Assembly (NCBI GenBank): GCA_002897115.2 | Contig: BCIH01000006.1 | Coordinates: 953,156 to 1,017,155 of the forward strand | Direction: 5' to 3' | DNA: 64,000 nucleotides | DNA from: Prototheca cutis | Lineage: Eukaryota; Chlorophyta; Trebouxiophyceae; Chlorellales; Chlorellaceae | Notes under the pieces: generated by a model | Database searches by the model: none | Told to the model about the DNA's origin: nothing | What the model saw: only the letters and a program-made list of their open reading frames with translations | Made by a program: the position numbers and the translations under genes | Shown: piece by piece, positions 36,973 to 47,341 of the stretch | Layout: each line of letters opens with the position of its first letter | How positions within the stretch are numbered: position 1 is the stretch's first letter

Positions 36973-38678
36973 ATGGCTCGTCTCGAGTGGCACCTTGCGC
37001 TCGTGCTCCTGGCGACCCATTCCTGCCTCCTCATTAGCACCACAAATGCCCAAACAGGTATTGTACCTGTCTGAGAGGTTCTGTGACGGTACCACCATAC
37101 TGGATGTGACGTAGGGAGCTGGGCCATGGGGCTTCAGAACATTTGGGAGGAGCCGAAACCTCGCTCGCGGGGTTTGGGCTCCAGCACACGGCGCGAACCG
37201 AACCTGTCATTGTACACTGACTCCTCATGTCGTCCGGATTCATCATTTTGCTTGTGCAGATTTGACGACGATGTACCAAACGCTTGCGGTGAGCCGCCTG
37301 GTGTCGTACGGGTGGCCGGAGGCAGCTGCAGCTAGAGTGCCAGCAGCTCCCCCGCTGCCCACAGGGCAGACGCGGAGACCCAATTCGCCATGATCCTGCC
37401 CCGCCCCTTCACCTCACCACTCCCTTGAACAACCCTATTACAGGGAATCCCGAACTTGTCCCTTTGGACGGCTGCAATCCTCAGCCAAGGATTTCTTCCA
37501 CAGATTTCAAAGCCCGCGGCGCCGGGCAAGGGCATCACCATGTTTGCCAGCACGTGAGGCTTTTTGTTTTCTCTGAACGGGTTGAATGTGGCTTGTCCTT
37601 TTTGAATGGGCAATGGACATGCACACGCCCTTGATCCTGTGGGCAGGGTAATGTCCCGGCGTCATGTGCCGGTAGAATGTGAGGCCTGCACCAGGCATAT
37701 CCTCGCCACCTTTGCAGGGATGGAGCGATGGAGACGATGATGAACTCCACAGGCATCAACCTGATGAACCTGTTGCCATCGTCACTGATTGGATCAGTAC
37801 TTGAATACCAGACCTCGCCCGGTAAGAAAGCGCGGATTACAGGTGCACGCTGCATTCATTACGTGCGCCGAGGCTGGGGCTGTTGTGCGGACGCATGGGC
37901 CGTGCGCTGTGCAGTGCCAGGTGGCTGGAGTGGACTTTGACCCCCTTTCCCATGGGTTGGTGGGGTCTACCAAAGGAGTCCATGACGAGACATGTGAGGA
38001 ATCCTGCAGACTGAAGTCGAAGAGAAGACCGCTTCCCACTCCAACCGAGTCTCCATTCTCGCCCCCACTGCCCCAGATGTGTATGCCCCCAACGGGTCAT
38101 GTGCGCTTGTGCCCATCCCATCCCTCTACCAGGTGGCGGGACTCATATGCCCGCTTTACGTGCAATGCAGTGCAGACAGCTCTGGCAGTACAGCTGTGAG
38201 TGTGTGTGTGCATGGGGCCTGTGTCTCTGGGGCTTTTGATGCTCATGTCCTCACAGGCATGATCAAGATGATGGCAAATGAATACTGGAATGCCGTTCTC
38301 AGTGGATGGATGAGGCACCTGCATGCCACACACACTGATGACACCACCAGTTCTTGTCGGTTGCAGTGCCCAGCAACATGGACGGCTTGCCCCATGTGTT
38401 GCATGTGTAGGTGGTGCAGCTGCTCGGTCCTGCATATGCGTCCACAGCCACCGAGAACAATACTGTTGGAAATGTCGCCAGCAGGAAAAGCTACCTCACA
38501 GGTGAGATGCAGGCTGGGGTGTTGCCCGAAGGTTCACTGCAATTGGCACACCTCCCTGGCAGACTGTGTGCTTGTCTGGAATCACTTTGATTCAGACAAA
38601 GACCCGCCGCGGCCCCCATTCCGTGCAGGCAACGGCTTGCTCTATGTGATGGATGGAATCCTTATCCCGCCAGTCTGA
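36973..38678 (+). CDS. Secreted single-domain fasciclin (FAS1) protein
   Basis: FAS1 domains mediate adhesion at cell surfaces and in extracellular matrix. The first exon (36973-37057) is a clear signal peptide: MARLEWHLALVLLATHSCLL followed by ISTTNAQ. Later exons begin at 37260 (DLTTMYQTLAVSRL), then 37503-37552, 37718-37821, 38077-38195, 38411-38501 and 38629-38678. They give the FAS1 order: an N-terminal helix, ITMFASTDGAME (family consensus TVFAPTDxAF), LIGSVLEYQTSP (the H1-like VLLYHV position), VVQLLGPAYAST and the H2-like end NGLLYVMDGILIPPV-stop. The 37260 exon has several possible donors. The protein is short, one domain, with no glycosylphosphatidylinositol signal visible. It lies next to the lower-GC region, and its exons are less GC-rich than most here. 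Confidence 0.72.
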
Positions 38679-39117
38679 CTGGGCGATTTCAATTTTTCAC
38701 GGCATTTGCTGATGAATGGCAAAGGCTTTTACGATGACTCCCCCATTGTTTTGTCCTTCAGCACTGGACTGCAGCGCAGTTGCTATTGCCCATATGACGC
38801 TATTCCCGCCCCCATTTTCTGTTTCTCTTGCCAGCGCGACAGTTGTCAGTTCCCTCAAGGGGCTGCGTGCTCTGCAGCACATTGCTTCCCAATCTGATTG
38901 CCAGGCTGTCTTGTTCATCCCAGGAGTGGGAACCGGGCTGATGGGTGGCATTGCCTGCCGGCCACNCTTTGTGCACCCTGCGCCCGCCCCATTGACAATT
39001 GAAGCCATGTTGCAATCCCTCTTTTTCTTCTTCGTCATCGACCCCGTTGTTTTCCTTTTCACATTCGTGGGTTTTCCCGGCCGCATGCAGGCATTTTCCC
39101 GCTGCTGCCACCGTTCT
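38679..39117. other. Intergenic region between convergent genes
   Basis: 3' flanks of the FAS1 gene (plus) and DHQ-SDH (minus). No gene seen. Confidence 0.5.
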
Positions 39118-41950
39118 TTCACTCGCCCGGCTCCAGAATTGCCTTCATCATCTGCTCATCCGGGGTCAAGCCTGTGAACAGCTTGAACTGCTCGGCAGCC
39201 TGGCCTATGAACATGGCGTCCCCCGTGATGATGTCGCAGCCCTCCTCCTGCGGCANGGTGGCACCACCAGCTGTTGCTCATCCATTGATGGGTGCTCCCA
39301 CGACCAGGGGTTGTTCATGGCGATTGTAGTTCTCCCTTTCCATTGCACAAGTACTTTCTCATTGCAAATTCGCAATGAACTGGGGGCCTTTCCTCAATTC
39401 CACCTCCTCTCCCCTTCGATAAGAAGAAACAAAGAGCAAGAATCCACAACAACTATCCACAGCCACCTTGGCCTCGATGAGCAGCCTCGTGTGCAGCGGC
39501 GTGTAAACCGCATCAAATACCAGTGCAAAGCCCCCCAACACCTCCTTGGGCACCGGCGTCTCTGACACCTGTCAAGCAGGCATTTGGGATCACGTGTGCA
39601 TGCACGTGTGGGCAACGCACGGCCATCCGTGGACGAGATACATTGAACCACAATGCAATGCAATTCGACCCACCGCACGTGACATCCACCGCCCCAGCTG
39701 TTATGACTCAACAACAGTAACATCCTTGCAAACCTTGGGATGCATTCCCAGTTGGGTGGTATTAGCGAGGACATCGCCCTGGACCCGGCCCTCACGCACG
39801 ACGTCCAGGCTCACAGCTTCGACGCTGGCCCCCGGCTGCACCGCCGTGACATGCGCCGCCAGGGCCTGCGCGCGATCGAGCGTCCGATTGGCAATGACCA
39901 CTCTCGCACCAGCCTGTGCGGCCGCGAGCGCCACGGCCTTGCCCGCGCCGCCGCTGCCCACCACCACGACTATGCGGTTGTCTAATGGTGACCCTGTTGT
40001 AGTCGCTGACGACGATGATGGAGCAGCCGCCTGTGTGTCCACAGAGTTACCATCCCCCACACGTGCATCACCACCTTCACGAGCCAGTCGAGCGGCCAGG
40101 CTGCGCTCGATGGCACCGATGGCCGCGCGGGCATCGGTGTTCCAGGCCCGGCAGGGACCCTGCATGGCGCCGGCGCCCTCAAACACGAGCGTGTTGGCCG
40201 CGCCGATGTTTTGTGCTAGGGTATCCACCTCCTCCGCGGCCGCGAGCGCCGCCTCCTGTGACGCGGGGGGGGCCCAGGGTCGCCATCCCGTTTTGAGGAG
40301 TGGAGCTCAAAGAAAAGCGCCCCTGGGCAGACCCATTGCCCTTTTGTCGTTCTACACACCAGACTCACCAAGATCATTCGCCCCTCCAAAAACCNNNNNN
40401 NNNNNNNNNNNNNNNNNNNNNNNNNNNNNNNNNNNNNNNNNNNNNNNNNNNNNNNNNNNNNNNNNNNNNNNNNNNNNNNNNNNNNNNNNNNNNNNNNNNN
40501 NNNNNNNNNNNNNNNCCGCTGGCCCTGGCCTCGCGAAGAAAGCGCGAAAAGTCACGGACGAGGAAGGGCACATAGACGGCGTCCAGGCCCTGTGCCTGGA
40601 GCAGCGCATTGTGCAGGAGGGGCCCCTTGCTGTGGGACACGGGGTCGCCCACCACGCCGTACACGCGGGTCGACCGCGGGGACTGGCCATGCAGGCGGAA
40701 CCTGCCGAGAAGCTGGCGCAGCGAGGGCTGCCCCGGCGCCGAGGCTTCGCCGTCGTCCAGCGTGCCAAACGTCAGCAGACCGCCCACCGCGCCAGCCAGC
40801 AACCTCGATGCGACGCCGGCTTCGCCCATGGCCAGCCCGATCATGGGCTGGCCCCCGGCCACCGCCCGCCGCAGCACGCCCAGCACCCGAAGTGCATCCC
40901 CGGCATCGGATGCCGTGGTCACGAGCTTGACGACCAGCGGCCCGGGGGCGACGCTTGCCAGCGCACGACAGCGCGCTACGTGGCGCTCCAGCTCCGCTGC
41001 GGGAGGCGTGCTCTCAAAGTTGTGGGACGACACGATAAACCTTGTCCGGCCACTTACTTCCACCTTGCCTGTGGTGTGTTTTTGAGGGGGTTGGGGTTGC
41101 CAGCGGACGGGAGGGATCACAGGCGTCACCAACAGGACCCAGCGAACCAGCTTCCTCACAGCAAGAAGAGCCATGTCCCTGCCGCTCCCTCAAGAATACA
41201 CCGCCACCAGCACCAGAACCAACCCTGGAAAAAGTAGTCTGCCACCTTGAACTCTACATCCACAAAATCGGCACCAAGGCTGGCAGCGTAGCGCAGCGCT
41301 GCAAGCCGCCGTGGTTCCGGAAGCTCGCACAGACCCCTGCACGGAGTGGGGTTGGACGGGGGAGGTACAAATTGGTTTGACGTTGTGGGATCCTGGAAAG
41401 GGTGGGTGGGTGCACCGGGTTCACCGTCCATGCCCAGGCCCTACAATGATCTTGTGGATGGACCTCCCACGCACCCTTCCCAGGTGGGCCGCAGCGTGAT
41501 GATCATGGGCAGCGCCGACTCGTTGATCAGGCGTGGGATATCATTGGAAGGATCGAATGCCTTGAGCGCATCCAGCCGCAACTCCACGAGATCGGCTCCA
41601 GACTTTTGTGCCTCGCGCGTGCCTTCCAGCATACCGTCAACGGTGTCGCGCATCAGGGCCACGCATGCCATGGTGGCAGGCGGCTCGGGGGTGCCAGCAC
41701 CCTCTGCTGCAGGGGCAGGCAGTGCTGTCCGTGGGCCGACGCCGGCTATGGGCATTGTTGCTGGCCCAGGCACGTATGGAAAACGCGTGGACGCCACCCC
41801 GTGCCTCACAGACGATGGATACGAAGATTTGCTGGGCACGGCGTGCGACCTGGCCGGCTGAAAAGGCGCGCAGCGTATCCTACAAGGCCAGTCTGAAGAC
41901 CGGGCCTGAAGCCCTGCAGCTGTGCGCCCAGTTGATTGCGCTGGCCTCAT
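39118..41950 (-). CDS. DHQ-SDH: Bifunctional 3-dehydroquinate dehydratase/shikimate dehydrogenase
   Basis: Catalyses steps 3 and 4 of the shikimate pathway, a plastid process in plants and green algae, as a plant-type fusion. The N-terminal dehydratase (type I) includes SGADLVELRLDALK, PMIITLRPTWEG, GADFVDVEFKVADYF, the catalytic His in IVSSHNFEST and the Schiff-base Lys in VVKLVTTA. The dehydrogenase half includes the shikimate-binding GDPVSHSKGPLLHN, NIGAANTLVFEG, the NADP-binding VVVVGSGGAGKAVALAAA with IANRTLDRAQA, NTTQLGMHP, LVFDAVYTPLHTRLL and the C-terminal GDAMFIGQAAEQFKLFTG. The first ATG at 41950 gives an Arg/Ser-rich leader resembling a plastid transit peptide; an internal ATG at 41758 is the alternative. 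A 121-N gap (40395-40515) interrupts the dehydrogenase half, so some residues are missing. Confidence 0.94.
40395..40515. other. Assembly gap (121 N)
   Basis: Run of N interrupting the shikimate dehydrogenase half of DHQ-SDH, directly after FSRFLREARAS. Probably hides an exon end and part of an intron. Confidence 0.98.
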
Positions 41951-42215
41951 TGCAAGCGACGAATTCTATCCATTGACAAAAATGGCATATGATTTCAACA
42001 AAAAGAGGTATAGGAGACTGGTATTTCGATCGAGTCCCCAGGACGTGCATCACTGGAGTCCCCATCGCTCACGTGCCCGGGCCCGAGCTGAGCTGGACAG
42101 AGCGGTCCCGGAGGCCAACACAATTGCGTACCCGAGGCCGAGGGTCTCCCTCGTAGCCCTGTAGCCCCTTGTGCCATCCAGCCTTTATGGTTCTGTGCCA
42201 TGTAATGTATTGAGG

Positions 42216-44620
42216 ATGTTGAGGGATCTGGTGGCCGGCCAGGGCTGCTCCGCCGGGGCTCCCGGGGCGGGGAATGCCCTGCGGGACCTGTCGACCTCCC
42301 TGCTCCATGGCCAACAGGCCAAGGGCCTGGATGCGGCCAGCACGAGCCTTCAGAGCGGCAGCCTGCGTCTCAGCAGGACGCAGGCAGAATCCATCCGAGC
42401 TCGGACAGGTGTCATGACCAGGCATTTGGCGCTGGACGTGGCATCGACCAGCCAGGCGACCACTCCGCCCCTGCCCCCCTCCAGGTTCGAGGATGAGGCC
42501 AGCTACTCTGCCTTCACAAACCAAGCACCATCTCAAGGTATTTATTTCCCCTTTTTTGACGATTTCTGTGGTTTTAAGTGGTTCCAGCTTGCTGCTTCTT
42601 GATGCGTCAGGCTGGCGTGGTGAGTTTTGTGAGCGCCTGCGAGGAACATCCTGCTCCCACATGCAGGCTGGGAGGAAGAGTTTGCCCTAGCTTCCTCGGC
42701 ACAACCACAGCAGCAACAACATCAACAGGGAAACGCACGCATGTCCCGCAACAGCACGGAGAGCTGGGCGTCTGGATTCTTGAGCATGGAGGAAAGCGGA
42801 GCGGCCGGCTCGTCAATGGGCGACTGGGAAAGAGCATGGGCAGGCGGGGACATGGAAAGTGCGTGGAAAGAAAGCACAGCCGGTGACGCGCACGAGGCGG
42901 CCTGGCGGGAAGCGGCGGACATGGGCACTGCATGGGCTGCGGCCTCCGCAGCCGGCGGCCAGTGGGCGACCGAGTTTGAAGAGGATGCCGCCCGCATTGC
43001 GAGGTAGGCTTTACTAGGTTTGGGGTCGTGGATATGTGATGATGTGTCTACTCATTTGTCCGACGTTCAAACTCCAAGCCACTGCTTCCTCCTCTTACAA
43101 CTGCCAGGAAAGCAAAGGATGCGCCTGTTGAGGACCCGACGGCCCTGACATGGGTCGCCCAGTTCAACGAGGCCATACTGCAGCCGACGCCCCAGGCACC
43201 GCTCGGACGTACGTGGGTTCAAAGGGGGAGAGGGGTCACTGTTTTGTGCGGGGTCAAGGGGATGTTTAAACTTGGTCGGGCTCGCCGGGACTCCGGCCCT
43301 GTTGATATTTTGCCTCCCCTTGCTGCAAACTGTCTCAATGCAATCCACACTGCTGCTTCATAAACCTCATACACGCTCCTCGCGCCAATGCTCCCCGCAG
43401 CCGAGGCGCAGTGGTTTGTCTCACGGCTGCGGCTGACGTCGCTGCAGCCTGAGGCCCGACGGCAGGACGGCATTGATGCTGCAACATGTGCCCTGGAAAG
43501 CGCGGCATTCGAAGGCCGGCCCGGGGCGTTCGGAGCGCTGGCCCTCCATCGGGCGCGGCTGGGCGACCTCGACGGCGCCGTTGGGATGATAGAATGGTGA
43601 GTGGGTGGTGCCGCTTGGCTTGTTTGGCCGGCGGTGTGGGTGGGTGATCGGGGGTCAGAGCGTGTCAGGGGATGAGGAGGGACTGTTAGACACACTGCAG
43701 CGGTGTGAGAGCACCTGGGCACCGCCGCTTCCTGCTGGCCTTTTGAATGCATGCCCGGGGAGGAAGCTCAACGCCCAAATGGCCATGCAACCGAAATGTG
43801 CAGGGTGCTGGAGCGGCAACCAGGTGGCGAGCCGCCAGGCCCCCTGCAGGCGGCGGCATTGGAATGTGCAGCTGTCGCCCCGGCCGAGACACTGCTGCGC
43901 TGGATGCGCGCGTTGTTTGTCCCCTGTCTGCCACCTGATACGACAGCGCTGGACGTGGTCGCGGCGCTGCAGGAGGCCGTGGGCACGAGCCCTCCAGGCA
44001 CGGCCGCCTGCGACCCCGGCGCACACGGCGCGTTGGCGGTGGTGTTGGACCGAGTGCAAGGGCGACCTGATCTCGCGGTGCAGCATTACGAGCGCGGTGC
44101 TGAGCTGGCGCGGGTGGGTGATGGACACGGGAGTGTTACTCGCAGTGGTGGCGTCGGGAGTGCGTCGTCAGCTGCTGTACCCACCTCGTCAGCAGAGACA
44201 ACGACGACCCTTTCCCTGGCGCCGACGCTGCTGGCGCTGGCGGCGCGGGCCGCAGTGCAGGCGGGGGACGCACAGCGTGCACAGCGCTGCCTGGACGCAG
44301 CGCTCGTGGCAGGCCCCGGGTCGGCGACGGCCTGGGCTGCCGCCGGTGCTGCCCTAGCCGCGCGCGGCGAGATGTGGGTCGCGGCTCGGTGCCGCCTGCG
44401 CGCTGCGGCGGCCGGGGGGCCCAAGGCCACACCTCGCTGGGATGAGCTGGCTATCACGCTGTGTGCACTGGGCCGGGCCGACCTGGCCGACGTCGCGCTG
44501 GCAGGGCGTGCTGCTGCTCTGGAAAGCGCGGCGGGGCAGGTCAAGAGCGGTCTGGGAATGGATCTTGCCGCTGTGGAGCAGGAGATCCTGGGCGAACTGC
44601 AACGCATGACGGGAGGGTGA
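42216..44620 (+). CDS. PEX5: PEX5-like peroxisomal import receptor with divergent TPR half
   Basis: Exons 42216-42537, 42667-43003, 43108-43208, 43401-43596 and 43804-44620 join in frame for 590 codons. The N-terminal half is plant PEX5-like. MLRDLVAGQGCSAG matches the plant start (MAMRDLVNG) and carries a Cys near residue 10, where PEX5 is monoubiquitinated for recycling. SRTQAESIRARTGVMTRHLA matches the conserved plant block SQSDKQCIRDRSSIMARH. Four WxxxF motifs (WEEEF, WASGF, WATEF, WVAQF) would bind PEX14 or PEX13. The C-terminal half is alanine-rich with TPR-like helices (LAVQHYERGAELAR, AQRCLDAALVAGPGSATAWA) and a terminal WDELAITLCALGRADLADVA resembling the last PEX5 repeat. It lacks the asparagines that grip the PTS1 signal in canonical TPRs. 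The first ATG chosen corresponds to the plant start. Confidence 0.78.
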
Positions 44621-45107
44621 CGGGGCCGGGTACAGGGGAAGAGACTGGGGGGAGGTCTGGGCACGGTCTATCCGTGCGCGCTCTTCCCGGCTGGCTAGCT
44701 GGCCTGAGATGCATGCGACTGTCCAAAGGCCCTCCCCCAAGGGCAACATCCCCCACCCAACTGGGTGCATGCCTTTGATCCAAGTGGAATGTTTTTCCTG
44801 CATGTAGCACACACNGCTGTACTTTCCTAGGCGCGATCCCGCTTTTCCATGCATAGTTGCTCTGCCCGTAGGCATGCCTTGCGTGTAGCGATATGCTTTT
44901 TCTTCGAGATCAGATTGCTTCTTCAAATTGCTGGCGCCTGATGTGATGCAATGATACGCATGACACGGGACNGCACATGCGATGTTCTTCATAAGGATAT
45001 GCAAGGGTTCGCATCGGGCAACACAGCTGCTCCTGTTGCCCCGGTGGGTCCACAGTCTTGTTCAGGAGACACACCGGGCAACAAATGCCCCCTTTCCTCC
45101 ATGCCCA
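44621..45107. other. Intergenic region between convergent genes
   Basis: 3' flanks of the PEX5-like gene (plus) and CID7 (minus), with two single N bases. No gene seen. Confidence 0.5.
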
Positions 45108-45515
45108 TTATCCCAGCGTGACTTCAAGCAAGCCCGCATAAGGTTCAGACCACTGGATCCCCTGGCGGGTCAGGTGCTGTTTGACGGCGGCCGGCAGCCG
45201 GGCCGGCACTGCACCATGCTTTCCTTCACCAACGACAAACCGTAGCGTCCCTGATCTGCGCCGTGCATGCCGGTCATTGATCGTGGCGTCCACCTTGCCG
45301 AGCGCTTCGCTCACGTGCAGCCCGTGCAGGTCCACGACTGGCGGGCCGTTGCCCCCGACCCCACTCCCACCGCTCCGGTTACGACCCTGGAAGATTCCCT
45401 CGGCCGCTGCTGCGTGCGCCGCACGCATGTTCGCCGCCGCCTCGCGGCCTTGCCGACTGAGCTCCTTGGCCAACTGTTTGTTCCCGGATACATACGCCTG
45501 CGTCGCCTGTGATGT

Positions 45516-45563
<48 letters not shown>

Positions 45564-45669
45564 TTTTGGGGGTGCTTGTTCTGATTGGGTGCAGTGCGCT
45601 TTGGCTTTGCGTGGCAGGTGCTTGTGGACTGAGAAAGTTCCCAGGCTGCAAGTCTGACTTTTATTTTTT

Positions 45670-45701
<32 letters not shown>

Positions 45702-46693
45702 TTTTTTTGGGGGGGGGGGGGGGGGGGTAATTATTGCGTCAATGGAAACAGCAACAGCGGAGTTGCTTGACAGCCCATCGTTGCCGACAGCCTCATGTCC
45801 GCACCAGAGACGCACACATACACACTGCCAACACTGCAGAACAGCTATTCAGCACCCAGACTCGCATGTCCTCTGCTCTCATCCCACACATACCTGCATG
45901 AACAGCTGGTTCCGGAGACGGGCATAGTCACGGGCTTCGGCCCTTTGCTCCCGGTAGTCAGCCGCCAGACTCCCCCCCGTCTGGAAAGCGCGCACGCTGC
46001 CGTCGGATTGCCAGATAGGGGCCGGTGTCCGTGGCCCTGTGCTGGGCACCGGAGCCGCCCTGGCAGGCTCGACAGGCTGCGCTTGCATGGGAGCAGCAGC
46101 CCTGGCGGCGGCCTTGGCGGCCCAGGAGTCAGAGGGCCCTGCGCGAAGCCCAGATGCGCGCGAGCCCCTCAGCTGTGGCCCTGGCTTGGCACCAAGGGCC
46201 GGGAATTCTTCGTGCTGCTGTGGCGCAGCCCACGGTTGCTGGGTTGCCGCTGTGCTCCGTGCAGGTTCCGGCTCGTCCACCTGCAGATTTTAATTCAGCC
46301 ACTACATTGCAGGTGGTGCCCGAGTGAGTGGCCCCTAAGTGAAAGCCAGGAGGCCCCACACCCGGATCATCCTTCCCACACCCCACTACACCCCCACCAC
46401 AATCTGCACATGCTCACGCTTTGGTGTGGTCCAGAGGCAGCCCATTCCTGCTCCAGTTCCACCAGCAAATTCAACGTGGCATAAGGGTCCCATCCCTGGG
46501 AGGCGTATGCCTCACGCAGCGCAGTGGTGCCGTAGTGCGGGAACAGCTGTCCCAGGTGCCCCAGGACGCCCGGCTCAAACCTGTGCTCCGCTGCTTGGGC
46601 AGGGCCATGGGAACTCTGAACCGCTCGGGGATCTGGTGCCGAGCCAGCAGTCCCTGGGACAAAGGCAGCAGCCCCAGCATTCAGGCCGCTCAT
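45108..46693 (-). CDS. CID7: CID7-like protein: PAM2, CUE, DUF1771 and Smr domains
   Basis: Homologue of plant CTC-interacting-domain proteins CID5-7, which bind the C-terminal MLLE domain of poly(A)-binding protein. Exons 46418-46693, 45894-46280 and 45108-45506. The N-terminus is a PAM2 motif (SGLNAGAAAFVPG; consensus xLNxxAxxFxP). Next is a CUE-like ubiquitin-binding fold (LGHLGQLFPHYGTTALREAY). Exon 2 has EEFPALGAK and ARDYARLRNQLFMQ, which with exon 3 (AYVSGNKQLAKELSRQGREA) forms DUF1771. An Smr nuclease-like domain follows: VVDLHGLHVSEALGKV, LRFVVGEGKHG, GLLEVTLG-stop. DLHGLH is the Smr signature. The start codon ATG (46691-46693) overlaps the stop of the upstream ORF. The second intron contains two TTTTG arrays with G-runs. 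Confidence 0.93.
45513..45572. repeat. TTTTG array with T-run and G5 (first copy) in CID7 intron
   Basis: Repeated TTTTTG/TTTTG units ending in a T-run and GGGGG. A second, similar array lies about 90 bp further on in the same intron. Confidence 0.95.
45664..45727. repeat. TTTTG array with T-run and G20 (second copy) in CID7 intron
   Basis: T-run, four TTTTG units, a second T-run and 20 G. The arrangement repeats that of the array at 45513-45572. Confidence 0.95.
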
Positions 46694-46923
46694 GACCGGT
46701 GCTGGCTCTCCTGTTGGGGCCGAGGTGGGCCGCTGGGCTGGGTGCCGTACAGGCTGTTCAGGGCCCGCTTCACGGCGGGCCGGATGCTGCTGAACACGGT
46801 CGGACGGTCGTACACCGCGTCCCAGTCGAACAGGAGCAGGCTGGCCGCGGTGATGGTGGTGAGCACTGCCGTGACGGCCTTCACTCGCAGCCGAGCCTGT
46901 GCCTCAAGATCCGGCATCGCCAT
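46690..46923 (-). CDS. Small single-span membrane protein of unknown function
   Basis: A 77-codon ORF: MAMPDLEAQARLRVK, then one hydrophobic helix (AVTAVLTTITAASLLLF), then DWDAVYDRPTVFSSIRPAV and a polar Pro/Gln-rich tail. The composition (basic residues before the helix, Trp/Tyr just after it) looks like a real single-span protein rather than a shadow frame, but I do not recognise the family. Its TGA stop (46690-46692) overlaps the ATG of CID7 (46691-46693) as ATGA. The ATG follows a consensus acceptor (ttttcag), so a 5' exon or 5' UTR intron is likely upstream. It could alternatively be part of the CID7 5' leader. Confidence 0.5.
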   Translation of the reverse strand: MAMPDLEAQARLRVKAVTAVLTTITAASLLLFDWDAVYDRPTVFSSIRPAVKRALNSLYGTQPSGPPRPQQESQHRS

Positions 46924-47341
46924 GCCCTGAAAATCATGCAATGCATATGTAACAACGATGTTGTAAAGGCTTTGCATGATGTTGAGAAAACCTTCGCTGC
47001 CAATGGGATGTGATGGTCCATCAGAATCCTTGGCGAAACGACTGTGTCGCTCTCCCTTCCCGAGCCATGGGAAACCCACCCCGCTGGAGCAATCCAATCG
47101 CCAAACAGCCCAACCTGCACCTGGATATTATCGGTGTTGTAANGAGTTGCACGGCGCACAGCAAAGCCGCCGAAGCCAGCTGACACTGCTGTTGCTCCTG
47201 GGCAGAACCCTAGCTTGCTCCGACAGTGGGCCCTGTAGGGAGACACGCAAAGCATGTGGTGTTGAGGAGCTGTCGGCGCGGCGGGCGCTCTGGCCCTGAT
47301 CAATAGCCTCTGCAGCGCTGTGTGCACCTCCTGTTGGCAGC
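46924..47341. other. Divergent intergenic region
   Basis: Lies between the small membrane protein (minus) and the carrier gene (plus). It may contain a 5' exon of the minus-strand unit. No other gene seen. Confidence 0.45.

Noticed and set aside
39546..41237. 563-codon plus-strand ORF
   Set aside because: It is antisense to DHQ-SDH and crosses the 121-N gap. The minus strand carries all shikimate-pathway motifs.
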